DNA from: Natronomonas salinimetallica
GTDB taxonomy: Archaea; Halobacteriota; Halobacteria; Halobacteriales; Haloarculaceae
Reading direction: 5' to 3'
NCBI RefSeq assembly: GCF_013839515.1
Contig: NZ_JACDNQ010000004.1
Span: forward strand, 124,001 to 188,000
Length of the DNA stretch: 64,000 nucleotides
In this document: piece by piece, positions 17,415 through 25,606 of the stretch
Numbering within the stretch: position 1 is the stretch's first letter
Layout: each line of letters begins with the position of its first letter
The notes under the pieces: generated by a model
The model's database searches: none
Told to the model about the DNA's origin: nothing
The model's input: the letters and a program-made list of their open reading frames with translations, nothing else
Program-made: the position numbers and the translations under genes

Positions 17415-18794
17415 CTACCGCCCCTCGGCCACCGCCTCGTAGACGCCGTCGAGCAGCGCCTCCGCGCGGCCGTCCTCGCGCGCCTCGGCGTAGAGCCGAA
17501 CGAGCGGCTCGGTGCCGCTGGGCCGGACGAGTACCCATCCGTCGCCGTAATCGAGGCGGTAGCCATCGATGGTCCGCAACTCGGCGTCGGCCTCTCGAGC
17601 GTACGATTCGGCCGCCCCGAGCATCGCCTCGCGTTCGTCGGGGTCGTCGTACGTGAGGTTCCGACGGCGGGTGACGTAGCCGTCGTACTCGGCGGCGATT
17701 CGGCTCGCCGGCCGATCGACGAGGAGGTCGAGAAACCGCGCCGCCGTGTACGCCCCGTCGCGGGCGATCCGAACGTCGGGAAAGAGGACGCCCCCGTTGC
17801 CCTCGCCCGCGATCGGGACCGCCCGCCCGGCCCCGCGGAGCGCTCGGATCCGCGTGATGAGATAGGTACTCCCGATCGGAGTCAACTCCAGGCCGGCCCC
17901 CGCCGCCTCGACGACGTCGACGAGCCGCTGGGAGACGTTGACGGCCGAGACCGCGGTGTCGCCGCCGTCGAGTTCCGCGGCCGCCAGCGCGGCGAAGGAG
18001 GCCTCCCCGTCGACGTGGTTTCCGTCTTCGTCGACGAAGACGGCCCGGTCGGCGTCGCCGTCGTGGGCGATCCCCACGTCGGCGTCGCTCGCACGGACGA
18101 GCCGTCTGAGGTCCGCGAGGTTGTCGGCGACCGGCTCGGGCTCCCGTCCCGGGAAGTGGCCGTCCGGCTGTGCGTTGACGGTCACGACCCGACATCCCAG
18201 CTCGCGGAAGAACGCCGGGCTGGTGAGACAGCCGGCACCGTGGCCGGGATCGAGCGCAACGGTGAGCCCGCTCCCGGCGATCCGGTCGCGCCGCCCCTCG
18301 TCCTCGAGCGTCTCGAGGAGTTCACGGACGTAGCTCTCGCCCGCACCCTCGATCGACCGACTGTGCCCGACCGACGCGTAGCCGACGGTCCCGTCGCCGT
18401 CGCTTCCGTTCCCGTCCGAGAGCCGCCCTTCGATCCGCTCGAGCGTCGGCTTCGGGAGTTCGACTCCGTCGCTCCCGATCAGTTTGATCCCGTTGTACGA
18501 CGCCGGGTTGTGGCTGGCGGTAATCACGACGACTGCGACCCCGTTGCGGTCGGCGTACGCCTGCGCTCCCGGCGTCGCGAGAACGCCGAGGCGATCGACG
18601 TCGACGCCGACCGAGGCGAGCGTTCCGGCCGCGACGTCGGCGAGCATTCGACCGGTGGTCCGCGTGTCGCGCGCGACCGCGACGGTATCGGCGTCCAGTA
18701 CCGACCCGGCGGCCGAGACGATGCGACCGACGAACGCCGGCGTCAACCCCTCACCGACGACGCCACGCACCCCGCTCGATCCGAATACGTCCAT
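17415..18794 (-). CDS. Phosphohexomutase (phosphoglucosamine/phosphomannomutase family)
   Basis: This 459-aa alpha-D-phosphohexomutase contains all four active-site loops: the phosphoserine nucleophile in TASHNPASYNGIK, the magnesium loop GDADRAVFVD, the sugar loop GEGNGGVLFP and the phosphate-binding RPSGTEPLVRLYAE. It interconverts the 1- and 6-phosphates of glucosamine, mannose or glucose for glycan precursors; substrate preference cannot be decided. The start MDVFGSSGVRG matches the GlmM-like N-terminus. It is convergent with the upstream coiled-coil gene. Confidence 0.92.
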   Translation of the reverse strand: MDVFGSSGVRGVVGEGLTPAFVGRIVSAAGSVLDADTVAVARDTRTTGRMLADVAAGTLASVGVDVDRLGVLATPGAQAYADRNGVAVVVITASHNPASYNGIKLIGSDGVELPKPTLERIEGRLSDGNGSDGDGTVGYASVGHSRSIEGAGESYVRELLETLEDEGRRDRIAGSGLTVALDPGHGAGCLTSPAFFRELGCRVVTVNAQPDGHFPGREPEPVADNLADLRRLVRASDADVGIAHDGDADRAVFVDEDGNHVDGEASFAALAAAELDGGDTAVSAVNVSQRLVDVVEAAGAGLELTPIGSTYLITRIRALRGAGRAVPIAGEGNGGVLFPDVRIARDGAYTAARFLDLLVDRPASRIAAEYDGYVTRRRNLTYDDPDEREAMLGAAESYAREADAELRTIDGYRLDYGDGWVLVRPSGTEPLVRLYAEAREDGRAEALLDGVYEAVAEGR

Positions 18795-19095
18795 GTTCGT
18801 CCTCTCCGGCGGAGCCGACAAATGGGTTCCGACGGCGATGCGGTCCGCGAACGGATTTCCTGCCGGCGTTGGCGGTTCGACCCCGGCCGAACGGTGATGG
18901 AGGACCCCGAGACGGCCGCGAGATCAGGGCCGGAGAACGGAGGGATACCGCGCCAGCGGGCGATTCGACGGACGGAGCCCGGATACTTCAGATTACACCC
19001 CACACGGCGTATCGCTCCCCGAACGCTGTTCGTCTTCTCGGATTCGTCTCGATAAGCGAAACATTCACTTCGGAGGGGTCGAAACAACCGGGAAA
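18795..19095. other. Intergenic region without recognisable features
   Basis: I see no gene, tRNA or repeat in this roughly 300-bp divergent gap between the phosphohexomutase and the HTH regulator. It must hold both promoters, but no strong TATA box stands out. Confidence 0.5.
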
Positions 19096-19869
19096 ATGGA
19101 TCGATCGGAGGGGTCCTCCCGCGACGTCGGCAGGGTCGTCGACCTCCTGTGTAAGCGCGCTCCGCTTTTGAGACTGCTCGCGGACGGCCCCCGCGACCAA
19201 CGCGACCTCCGGGACGACCTCGGCGTCTCACGCTCGACGGTATATAAATCCCTCCAGGAACTCCGGGACGCCGGCCTCGTCGCCGACCGGAACGGTACCT
19301 ACGCGCTCACCGGGTTCGGCCGACTCGCGTGGCGGCGCCACGACGACTACGTCGCGCGCCTCCGGCGGCTCGATACCGGACGCCGGCTTCTCGAGACCCT
19401 CCCGGCCGACTGGCGGTTTCCGCTGGCGCTCTTCGAACACGGACGGATCACGGTTCCCGGCCGACACGCCCCCGAGCGGCCGCTCGATCGGCTCTCGGAA
19501 CTCGGCGAGGAGGCTGACCATCTCCGGTCGCTGTCCCCCTCGGGGATGCCGCGGCTTCTCGCCGACCTCCACGCCAACGTCGAGGCGGGCGAGCAGACGG
19601 CGACGGTCGTCGTCGAATCGGACGCGATGTCGCGGCTGCGGTCCGGATACGACCGCTTCGAGGTCGCCGCGGACGCAGACGGCCTGGAGATCCGCAGCGT
19701 CCGACACGAACTGCCCGTCGCCGTCGTCCTCTTCGACGAGGAAGGGATCGGGCTCTTCGGATACGAGGAGGGACTGCTCGTCGGGGCCGTCTTCAGCGCC
19801 GATCCGGACGCCTTCGCGTGGGGGGAGGCCGTCTTCGAGCGCGCCCTCGCACGCTCGGAAAAAACGTAA
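19096..19869 (+). CDS. Winged helix-turn-helix transcriptional regulator
   Basis: This 257-aa protein has an N-terminal winged HTH (DLRDDLGVSRSTVYKSLQELRDAGLV, about residues 36-61). Its C-terminal domain is of the type found in haloarchaeal regulators, with a central block TATVVVESDAMSRLRSGYDRFEVA and a sensory-looking end (VAVVLFDEEGIGLFGYEEGLL). It probably binds promoters as a dimer; no ligand can be inferred. It ends 32 bp before the beta-propeller gene on the same strand. Confidence 0.85.
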   Translation: MDRSEGSSRDVGRVVDLLCKRAPLLRLLADGPRDQRDLRDDLGVSRSTVYKSLQELRDAGLVADRNGTYALTGFGRLAWRRHDDYVARLRRLDTGRRLLETLPADWRFPLALFEHGRITVPGRHAPERPLDRLSELGEEADHLRSLSPSGMPRLLADLHANVEAGEQTATVVVESDAMSRLRSGYDRFEVAADADGLEIRSVRHELPVAVVLFDEEGIGLFGYEEGLLVGAVFSADPDAFAWGEAVFERALARSEKT

Positions 19870-19901
19870 ACGCTTTCGGCGTCGGAGCGGCGATAGAACC
19901 C

Positions 19902-20678
19902 ATGAGCGACGAGGACATCAGTCTCACCGAAAAGCGCGTCTACGCCGGCGGCGACGACACGACGACGGCGTTCGTGGCCTCGGAGGTCGGCCTCGCCCGG
20001 GTTTCTCTCTCCGACGACATTGTCGGGGAGTTCTCGCTCGAACGGCGGGGGCGGACGACGGACGTCGCCGCCGGGGACGGACGGCTCGCGATCGGGACGC
20101 CCGAGGACGTCCTCGTCGGTACCGACGACGGGTTCGAGGAGACCGGCTTCGGGCCCGCCGCCGCCGTCGGCTACCACGACGGCCTGCTCGCTGCCGACGA
20201 CGACCGTATCGCCCGCTACGACGGCGGGTGGCGGACACTCGCGGACGTCGAGGGAGTCAGATCGATCGACGGCGGGATGGTCGCCGCCGACGCCGGGATC
20301 CACCGGCTCGACGGAACCCACGTCGGCCTGGCCGGTGCCGCGGACGTCTCGACGGCCGACACGCCGCTCGCGGCGACCGACGACGGCCTGTACTACCTCG
20401 CCAACGGCTGGGTGCGTGCGCTCGAGGGGGCTTTTCGGACCGTCGCCGGCGACAGCGAGTGTGCCCACGCCGCGACGGCCGACGGCTTCTATGAACGCTC
20501 CGGGGACGGGTCCTGGACCCCAGTCGAGCTCCCGGTCGACGGCCCCGTCGTCGACGTCGCCTACGACGGCGGGGTCTACGCCGTGACGGCCGACGGGGTC
20601 TGTCTCGCGAACGTGGGGGACGGCTGGCGACACCGTTCGATCGGCCTCGCGGGCGTCGCCGGCATCGTCGTGGTGTGA
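19902..20678 (+). CDS. HVO_0234-like beta-propeller protein
   Basis: This 258-aa protein is built of short repeats with alternating beta strands and DDG/GDG turns (FVASEVGLARVSL, LVGTDDGFEETGF, LLAADDDRIARYD and similar), the pattern of a beta-propeller. It resembles a small haloarchaeal family named after HVO_0234. There is no signal peptide, so it is cytoplasmic. Function is unknown; propellers of this kind often mediate protein contacts. The ATG start MSDEDISLTEKRVYAGG is preceded by an AT-rich box about 30 bp upstream. Confidence 0.75.
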   Translation: MSDEDISLTEKRVYAGGDDTTTAFVASEVGLARVSLSDDIVGEFSLERRGRTTDVAAGDGRLAIGTPEDVLVGTDDGFEETGFGPAAAVGYHDGLLAADDDRIARYDGGWRTLADVEGVRSIDGGMVAADAGIHRLDGTHVGLAGAADVSTADTPLAATDDGLYYLANGWVRALEGAFRTVAGDSECAHAATADGFYERSGDGSWTPVELPVDGPVVDVAYDGGVYAVTADGVCLANVGDGWRHRSIGLAGVAGIVVV

Positions 20679-20741
20679 CCCTCGGAGTGTCCGCCCGATC
20701 ACACGCCCCCTGTCCGTTTCGGGCCGGGGACGACCGAGCGG

Positions 20742-21833
20742 TCATCCGGCGAGCTCGGAGTCCTGCTCCCGCGGGTACCGCTGTTCGGCGACGGCGAACG
20801 CGAGCGTGCTCGCCAACCCGAGAAACGTCCCGGTCGTCAGCGTCACCGCGAGATACGACAGCTCGGCGAACGGGCGCGCGAGGACGAACGCGCTCACGCC
20901 GTGGAGGACGATCGCGATGGCGACCACGTAGAACGGGGCGTTGAGATACCGCCATCGGAAGCCGCCGGCGATGTACTCGTCGGTGATCCGACCCAGGGCG
21001 GCGACGACGCCCGCGGCGGCGGCCCACTGGACGGCCCCGTAGACGAACGCCGAGACGGCCTGGACCGGTTCGGGCTCGGCGTCGGTGAGCGTCCCGGCGG
21101 CGTCGAGGCCTCCGACGCTGCCGACGACGACGAGCGCCGCCGCCACGACGTACGTGATGAGTTGGACCCGTCCCGAAAAGAGGCCGACGCGGACCCGCTC
21201 TAGGGTCTCGTCGATCGTCTCTTCGAGTCCCAGCCCGCGGAAGAGGACGTACAGCCCCAAGAGCGCCGAGATGACACCGAGCGTCGATCCCGGCAGGCCG
21301 ATCACCTCCGCGAGGATGGAGATCGGGTAGATCAAAAGCAGGATACCGAGCGGGATGAGGATCGTACCACGCGTCTCGGGGTCGGCGAGCACCTGCTTGA
21401 ACGTGTAGTACATCGACTCGAGGTCTTGGGCTTGCCTGACGACGACCCGGCGAACGCCGTCGATCGGGACTCTGGACCGGATGACCGGTAGGACGCTCTC
21501 GTCCTGTGCGCCGTCCGTGACGACGATCGCCTTGACGTCCTCGCCGGTCGACAGCGACGCGAGGACGGTGTCGACCTCCTCACCGACCTTCCGGTTCGCC
21601 GAGACGTCGGCCTTTGCGGTCCCGGTGACGACGGCCACCTCGACGGACTCGTCGTCGATGCTGTCGTGGACGTGGACGCCCTGAAAACAGACGTTGACGT
21701 CGGAGTCCTCGGGGTCGGCGGTCGCGAGGGCGACGGCGGCCGCCTCGACGGCGTCCCGGCCGACGACCGGGGTCTCGAACCCGGTCTTCCGGCCGAGGTC
21801 GTCGTCGAGGTCGACACAGAGGATCAACAGCAT
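20742..21833 (-). CDS. DUF373 family membrane protein
   Basis: This 363-aa archaeal DUF373 protein has a soluble N-terminal domain (MLLILCVDLDDDLGRKTGF, then VAVVTGTAKADVSANRKVGEE) followed by about six membrane helices (for example TILIPLGILLLIYPISILAEV, STLGVISALLGLYVLF, LITYVVAAALVVVGSV). The family is widespread in archaea and has no known function; the conserved aspartates of the N-terminal domain suggest nucleotide or metal binding. The start MLLILCVD is fixed by the family. The longer frame upstream overlaps the nreA 3' end and is not conserved. Confidence 0.9.
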   Translation of the reverse strand: MLLILCVDLDDDLGRKTGFETPVVGRDAVEAAAVALATADPEDSDVNVCFQGVHVHDSIDDESVEVAVVTGTAKADVSANRKVGEEVDTVLASLSTGEDVKAIVVTDGAQDESVLPVIRSRVPIDGVRRVVVRQAQDLESMYYTFKQVLADPETRGTILIPLGILLLIYPISILAEVIGLPGSTLGVISALLGLYVLFRGLGLEETIDETLERVRVGLFSGRVQLITYVVAAALVVVGSVGGLDAAGTLTDAEPEPVQAVSAFVYGAVQWAAAAGVVAALGRITDEYIAGGFRWRYLNAPFYVVAIAIVLHGVSAFVLARPFAELSYLAVTLTTGTFLGLASTLAFAVAEQRYPREQDSELAG

Positions 21834-21915
21834 CGCTCGTTGGAAGGCGTTTTGTGCGGTGGGGTAAGTCTCTTCTCCCCGTCGGCGTGCGGTCGGTCGG
21901 CGAAGCGGTCCGCTG

Positions 21916-23193
21916 TCACGGCCCGACCCCGCCGCCGAACGCCGAGAGGTCGCTTTGGATCCCGGCGGCGAGCGTCGACGTTCGGCGGAGCGTCGACATC
22001 GAGACCGGCAGCCGCGGGACGAGTTCCCGGACCGCACCGTGGAAGCTCTCGGCGACGGCCGCCTCGCCGTCGACCGCATCGCGTATCGATTCGCGGATCT
22101 GCCAGACGCCGACGGGGGCCCAATAGCCCTCGGTCGCGTGTCGGATGACGAACACCTTCGCCTGCCGGTCGCGCTCGGCGAGCGCCTCGAGGACGCCGAG
22201 TCGGGCGGCGTAGTAGGCCCCGGAGGTCTCCTCGACGTACTCCGTCCGCCCCTCGTACCCCTCGCTGTCGGCGGCCGTATACAGCCGGCCGTTCGGGTCG
22301 GGGTTCCAGATGCTGCCCGGCGCTTTCAATTCGAGAAGCTCGAACTCCCACTCGCCGGGGGCGGCGACGACCCAGTACTCGTTGCCCATGTACTCGGTGT
22401 GCCACACGAGCGTCCGGTCGATCGTGGGGGCGTTCCGGATCGTTCCGTGGAGGTACTGCCCGATCGTGTCGTCGACGGCGGTGATCGACCACCGGGTCGG
22501 GACGAGCCGTCTGTTTTCGCCCCGTCCGAGCGCGCCGACCGAGAGCACGTTGTTGATCTCGTAGACGTCGAGCCCCCGGCGATAGAGGTAGGTCATCGCG
22601 CCCGTCGCCCGCCAGTCGTCGTCCGAGAGCGTCTTCTCGATCGCCCGCGGAACAGAGGGGTTCTCGGTCACGCGGGCGGTATCCGCGCCGACGCGAGGGC
22701 CGCGGGGCGCGGCGATGTCCTCCAGGGAGCCGTCGAGCGCGAACCCGGGACGGTCCTCGAGGCCGAGTTCGACGTCGACCGGGCGGTCGGCGATGGCGAC
22801 CTCCCGTTGGGTGCCGACGAAGCCATCCCAGACGTCGTGGACGTCGACGTTCGAGCGCCGCGTGGAGTTCAACAGGCCGGTTCGGCGCTCGAAGACGTCG
22901 TCGATGCCGTACCCCTTCTCGTACCACGTGCCCGTCGTGGCGTAGTCGGCGGCGTCGTCCTCGTCGCCGACGGGGGCGAGGAGGCCGGCCGAGACCCGCG
23001 GGTAACTCGACCGCCCGACGAACACGGAGGGTGCCGTCGAACCGACGAGCGTCTCCCCCGAGAGCGTTTCGTCGAAACGGGTCCTGGCGTCGTCGATGTA
23101 CTCGGTAACGGCGTAGGACTTCTCCTCGGCGAGCCTCCGGAGTTCGACCGACTCGTCGCGGTCGAGGTCGTCGACGTACTCGTCGAGGCGCAT
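21916..23193 (-). CDS. nreA: DNA repair protein NreA
   Basis: This 425-aa NreA is an archaeal protein that takes part in repair of DNA damage and works with PCNA. Its sequence carries the family blocks VFVGRSSYPRVSAGLLAP and NNVLSVGALGRGENRRLVPTRWSITAVDD. The C-terminus ends with QSDLSAFGGG, which fits the PCNA-interacting peptide pattern Qxx(h)xx(F) at residues 413-420. The start MRLDEYVDDLDRDES is chosen by homology. It is divergent from rnhA, whose start is about 150 bp away. Confidence 0.92.
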   Translation of the reverse strand: MRLDEYVDDLDRDESVELRRLAEEKSYAVTEYIDDARTRFDETLSGETLVGSTAPSVFVGRSSYPRVSAGLLAPVGDEDDAADYATTGTWYEKGYGIDDVFERRTGLLNSTRRSNVDVHDVWDGFVGTQREVAIADRPVDVELGLEDRPGFALDGSLEDIAAPRGPRVGADTARVTENPSVPRAIEKTLSDDDWRATGAMTYLYRRGLDVYEINNVLSVGALGRGENRRLVPTRWSITAVDDTIGQYLHGTIRNAPTIDRTLVWHTEYMGNEYWVVAAPGEWEFELLELKAPGSIWNPDPNGRLYTAADSEGYEGRTEYVEETSGAYYAARLGVLEALAERDRQAKVFVIRHATEGYWAPVGVWQIRESIRDAVDGEAAVAESFHGAVRELVPRLPVSMSTLRRTSTLAAGIQSDLSAFGGGVGP

Positions 23194-23341
23194 ACCCGCC
23201 GTTCGGGGTCGGCGTTGAAATGTCATTCGGGCGGGGCGGCCGTCGGCCGGGGGACGGCGATCCGCCGCCGCCGTCGTTTCGCCGCCGACGCGGTCGGCTC
23301 CGACCGGAATCCCTATCCTCGCCCGTCCGGGAGCCGAACGT

Positions 23342-23932
23342 ATGCCGGTTATCGACTGCGACCCCGACCGCGCCAGGGAGCGTCTGGAGTCCGAGGGCGT
23401 CGAGATTCGCCCCGGGAACACCGACCACGAGCTGTGGCGGGCCGACCGCGAGGGCGCGACGGCGGTCGCCTACGAGGATTCGATCGTCGTCCAGGGGAGC
23501 GACCCCGCCCGACTCGCCGGAATCATCGAGGACGGCGGCGGACGCGCCCACGTCTACTTCGACGGTGCCTGTCGCGGCAACCCCGGTCCGGCCGCCATCG
23601 GGTGGGTGATCGTCACCGACGACGGAATCGTCGCGGAGGGATCCGAGCGGATCGGCCGCGCGACGAACAACCAGGCCGAGTACGAAGCGCTGCTCGGCGC
23701 GCTCGAAGCCGCCGTCGAGTACGGCTTCGACGAACTCGTCATCAAAGGAGACTCACAGCTCATCGTCAAGCAGGTCCGCGGTGAGTGGGACGCGAACGAT
23801 CCGACGCTGCGCGAAAAGCGGGTCCGTGTCCGGGAGCTGTTGCGCTACGCCGAGGAGTGGACTCTCGATCACGTTCCGCGAGAAATAAACGATCGCGCCG
23901 ACGAACTGGCAAACGAGGCACTCGATGGTTGA
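23342..23932 (+). CDS. rnhA: Ribonuclease HI, archaeal type
   Basis: This 196-aa enzyme cleaves RNA in RNA-DNA hybrids. The RNase H fold starts near residue 69 with VYFDGACRGNPGPAAIGWVI, and the catalytic carboxylates are visible: Asp in YFDGAC, Glu in NNQAEYEALLGALE, Asp in IKGDSQLIVKQV and Asp in NDRADELANEA. A haloarchaeal N-terminal extension of about 65 residues precedes it. It overlaps the next gene by 8 bp (ATGGTTGA), indicating translational coupling. Confidence 0.94.
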   Translation: MPVIDCDPDRARERLESEGVEIRPGNTDHELWRADREGATAVAYEDSIVVQGSDPARLAGIIEDGGGRAHVYFDGACRGNPGPAAIGWVIVTDDGIVAEGSERIGRATNNQAEYEALLGALEAAVEYGFDELVIKGDSQLIVKQVRGEWDANDPTLREKRVRVRELLRYAEEWTLDHVPREINDRADELANEALDG

Positions 23933-24497
23933 CGAGACCCCACACCCGGATGACGAGTCACCCCTCCCCGACGACGTGCTCGACCGCGCGGAGACGCTGA
24001 CGCGGCGGATACGGGACGCGGTCGACGGGAACGAACGGTCGGCGTATCGACGCGAGCGCGCGGACCTGCTCGATGCCCACGGCTACGACGTACGGGTCCG
24101 GGAGGGCGAAACCGGCGAGACGCTCGTGTTACACCCCGCCGAGTGGGTCGAGGACGGAACGATACGGATGGACCGGGTCGACGACACCGACCGCGCGGTC
24201 GAACGGCCGCTTTCGGGTCCCGGATCCGGCGCGGACTGGGCCGAAATCGACGAGCACAATCGCGCGATCGCGGCCCGCGTCCGGGAGCGACACGGCGAGG
24301 TCCACGGCGAGACCGCCGAGGCGTTCGCGGATTTCATGAGCAACCACTACGCGAAGCCGATCGAGCGTGCGACCCCGGCCGAGCGCGAGGAGTTCCGCAC
24401 CGAATATTTCCGGCGGAACGCATGGCCGACCGACGAACAGCGCGACCGGCTCGCGGAGTCGGTCCGGCTGACCATCGGCGTGGCCGAGGACGCCTGA
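23925..24497 (+). CDS. Conserved 'rnhA operon' protein
   Basis: This 190-aa acidic, helical haloarchaeal protein of unknown function is consistently found behind rnhA. It starts inside the rnhA stop (ATGGTTGA overlap), so the two are co-translated. The conserved C-terminal block is FADFMSNHYAKPIERATPAEREEF. There are no catalytic motifs or membrane segments. Its last codons and the stop lie within the first unit of a 24-bp tandem repeat. Confidence 0.82.
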   Translation: MVDETPHPDDESPLPDDVLDRAETLTRRIRDAVDGNERSAYRRERADLLDAHGYDVRVREGETGETLVLHPAEWVEDGTIRMDRVDDTDRAVERPLSGPGSGADWAEIDEHNRAIAARVRERHGEVHGETAEAFADFMSNHYAKPIERATPAEREEFRTEYFRRNAWPTDEQRDRLAESVRLTIGVAEDA

Positions 24498-24578
24498 TCC
24501 GAGACCGCCGAGGACGCTTCGTCCAGGACGGCCGAGGACGCTTCGTCCAGAACCGCCGAGGACGCTTCGTCCAGGACG
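24483..24578. repeat. 24-bp tandem repeat, four units, with the stop codon in the first unit
   Basis: Units start at 24483, 24507, 24531 and 24555; the last three are nearly identical, the first degenerate. The TGA stop of the rnhA-operon gene (24495-24497) sits in unit one where the others read TCG. The frame stays open through the repeats, encoding TAEDASSR three times after the stop. Confidence 0.85.
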
Positions 24579-24629
24579 GCCGCGGTCGATGTCGAAAGCT
24601 CTTTGCGACCCTCGGGCACAACCTCGAAT

Positions 24630-25169
24630 ATGGCTGGAGCCAACCTCTGGGAAGACCTCGAAACGGGTCCGAACGCGCCCGAAGAGATCTACGCGGTCGT
24701 CGAGTGTCTCAAGGGTAAGCGGAACAAATACGAGTACGACAAGGACATCCCGGGCGTCGTCTTGGACCGGGTGCTACACTCGAACGTCCATTACCCCTCC
24801 GACTACGGGTTCATCCCGCAGTCGTACTACGACGACGAGGATCCCTTCGATGTGCTCGTGTTGGTCGAGGATCGGACGTTCCCCGGCTGTGTGATCGAGG
24901 CCCGCCCGGTCGCGCTGATGAAGATGGACGACGACGGCGAGCAAGACGACAAGGTCATCGCCGTCCCCACCGAGGACCCCCGCTATGACCACATCGAGGA
25001 CCTCGGCGACGTCCCCCAACAGCAACTCGACGAGATCGACGAGTTCTTCAAGACGTATAAAAACCTCGAGGCGGGCAAGGAGGTCGAAACGCAGGGCTGG
25101 GAGGACAAACAGGCGGCGATGGACGCGATCGAGCACGCACAGGACCTCTACGAGGAACATTTCGAGTGA
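24630..25169 (+). CDS. ppa: Inorganic pyrophosphatase (family I)
   Basis: This 179-aa soluble pyrophosphatase hydrolyses PPi to drive biosynthesis. The family I signature is intact: YEYDKDIPGVVLDRVLHSNVHYPSDYGFIP, the metal-binding DEDPFDVLVLVED and the acidic EDPRYDHIEDLGDV. Length is typical of archaeal hexameric enzymes. The start MAGANLWEDLETG is chosen by homology; an in-frame ATG nine codons upstream is not conserved. Confidence 0.96.
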   Translation: MAGANLWEDLETGPNAPEEIYAVVECLKGKRNKYEYDKDIPGVVLDRVLHSNVHYPSDYGFIPQSYYDDEDPFDVLVLVEDRTFPGCVIEARPVALMKMDDDGEQDDKVIAVPTEDPRYDHIEDLGDVPQQQLDEIDEFFKTYKNLEAGKEVETQGWEDKQAAMDAIEHAQDLYEEHFE

Positions 25170-25323
25170 TACAACGGCCGCCGGCGACGGCCCCCGGGTC
25201 AGCGGTCGTCCGGCGTGATTACCATCGGTCATCGAACGACCCCTCTGCAGTCGGGTGATTTACCGAATCGTATTACCTTCAAGAATACCGGCAGTCGGTC
25301 CGGATTCGTTATGATTATGGGTT

Positions 25324-25331
25324 GATATATA
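25324..25331 (+). promoter_or_regulatory. TATA box before a small acidic ORF
   Basis: GATATATA is centred 28 bp upstream of the ATG at 25356, ideal spacing for a leaderless transcript. No other gene start is close. Confidence 0.5.
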
Positions 25332-25355
25332 CGTCCGAGTCCCCTATCACCGTGT

Positions 25356-25502
25356 ATGCGCACCGACGATACCGACGGTACCGGCGACATCGACGGTACC
25401 GGCGACGCCGACGACGTCGGCCGCCTCGGTCTCCGACATCCGACGGTCGTCCCGGAGAACTTCGAGCCGTCCGGGGCCGACGCCGCCCCGGACGAGGGGT
25501 AG
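25356..25502 (+). CDS. Small acidic ORF (48 aa), possible gene
   Basis: A 48-residue frame starts MRTDDTDGTGDIDGTGDADD and ends GADAAPDEG. It is preceded at 28 bp by a clear TATA box, the arrangement of leaderless haloarchaeal genes. The composition (Asp/Gly-rich, no lysine) fits a haloarchaeal protein. The N-terminus contains a duplicated GACGGTACCGGCGA(C) block. No homolog is recognised, and the transcript could instead serve the phosphatase-like gene 104 bp downstream. Existence of the protein is uncertain. Confidence 0.4.
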   Translation: MRTDDTDGTGDIDGTGDADDVGRLGLRHPTVVPENFEPSGADAAPDEG

Positions 25503-25606
25503 GTCGCTCGCGTCCGGTCGGCGTCTCGCTTGCCGGTTTCGGCGACCCCTGTCGTCTTTGTCCGTCGAAACGAAACTTCTTGTAGCCGCCTCTCTCAAAA
25601 CGAGGC

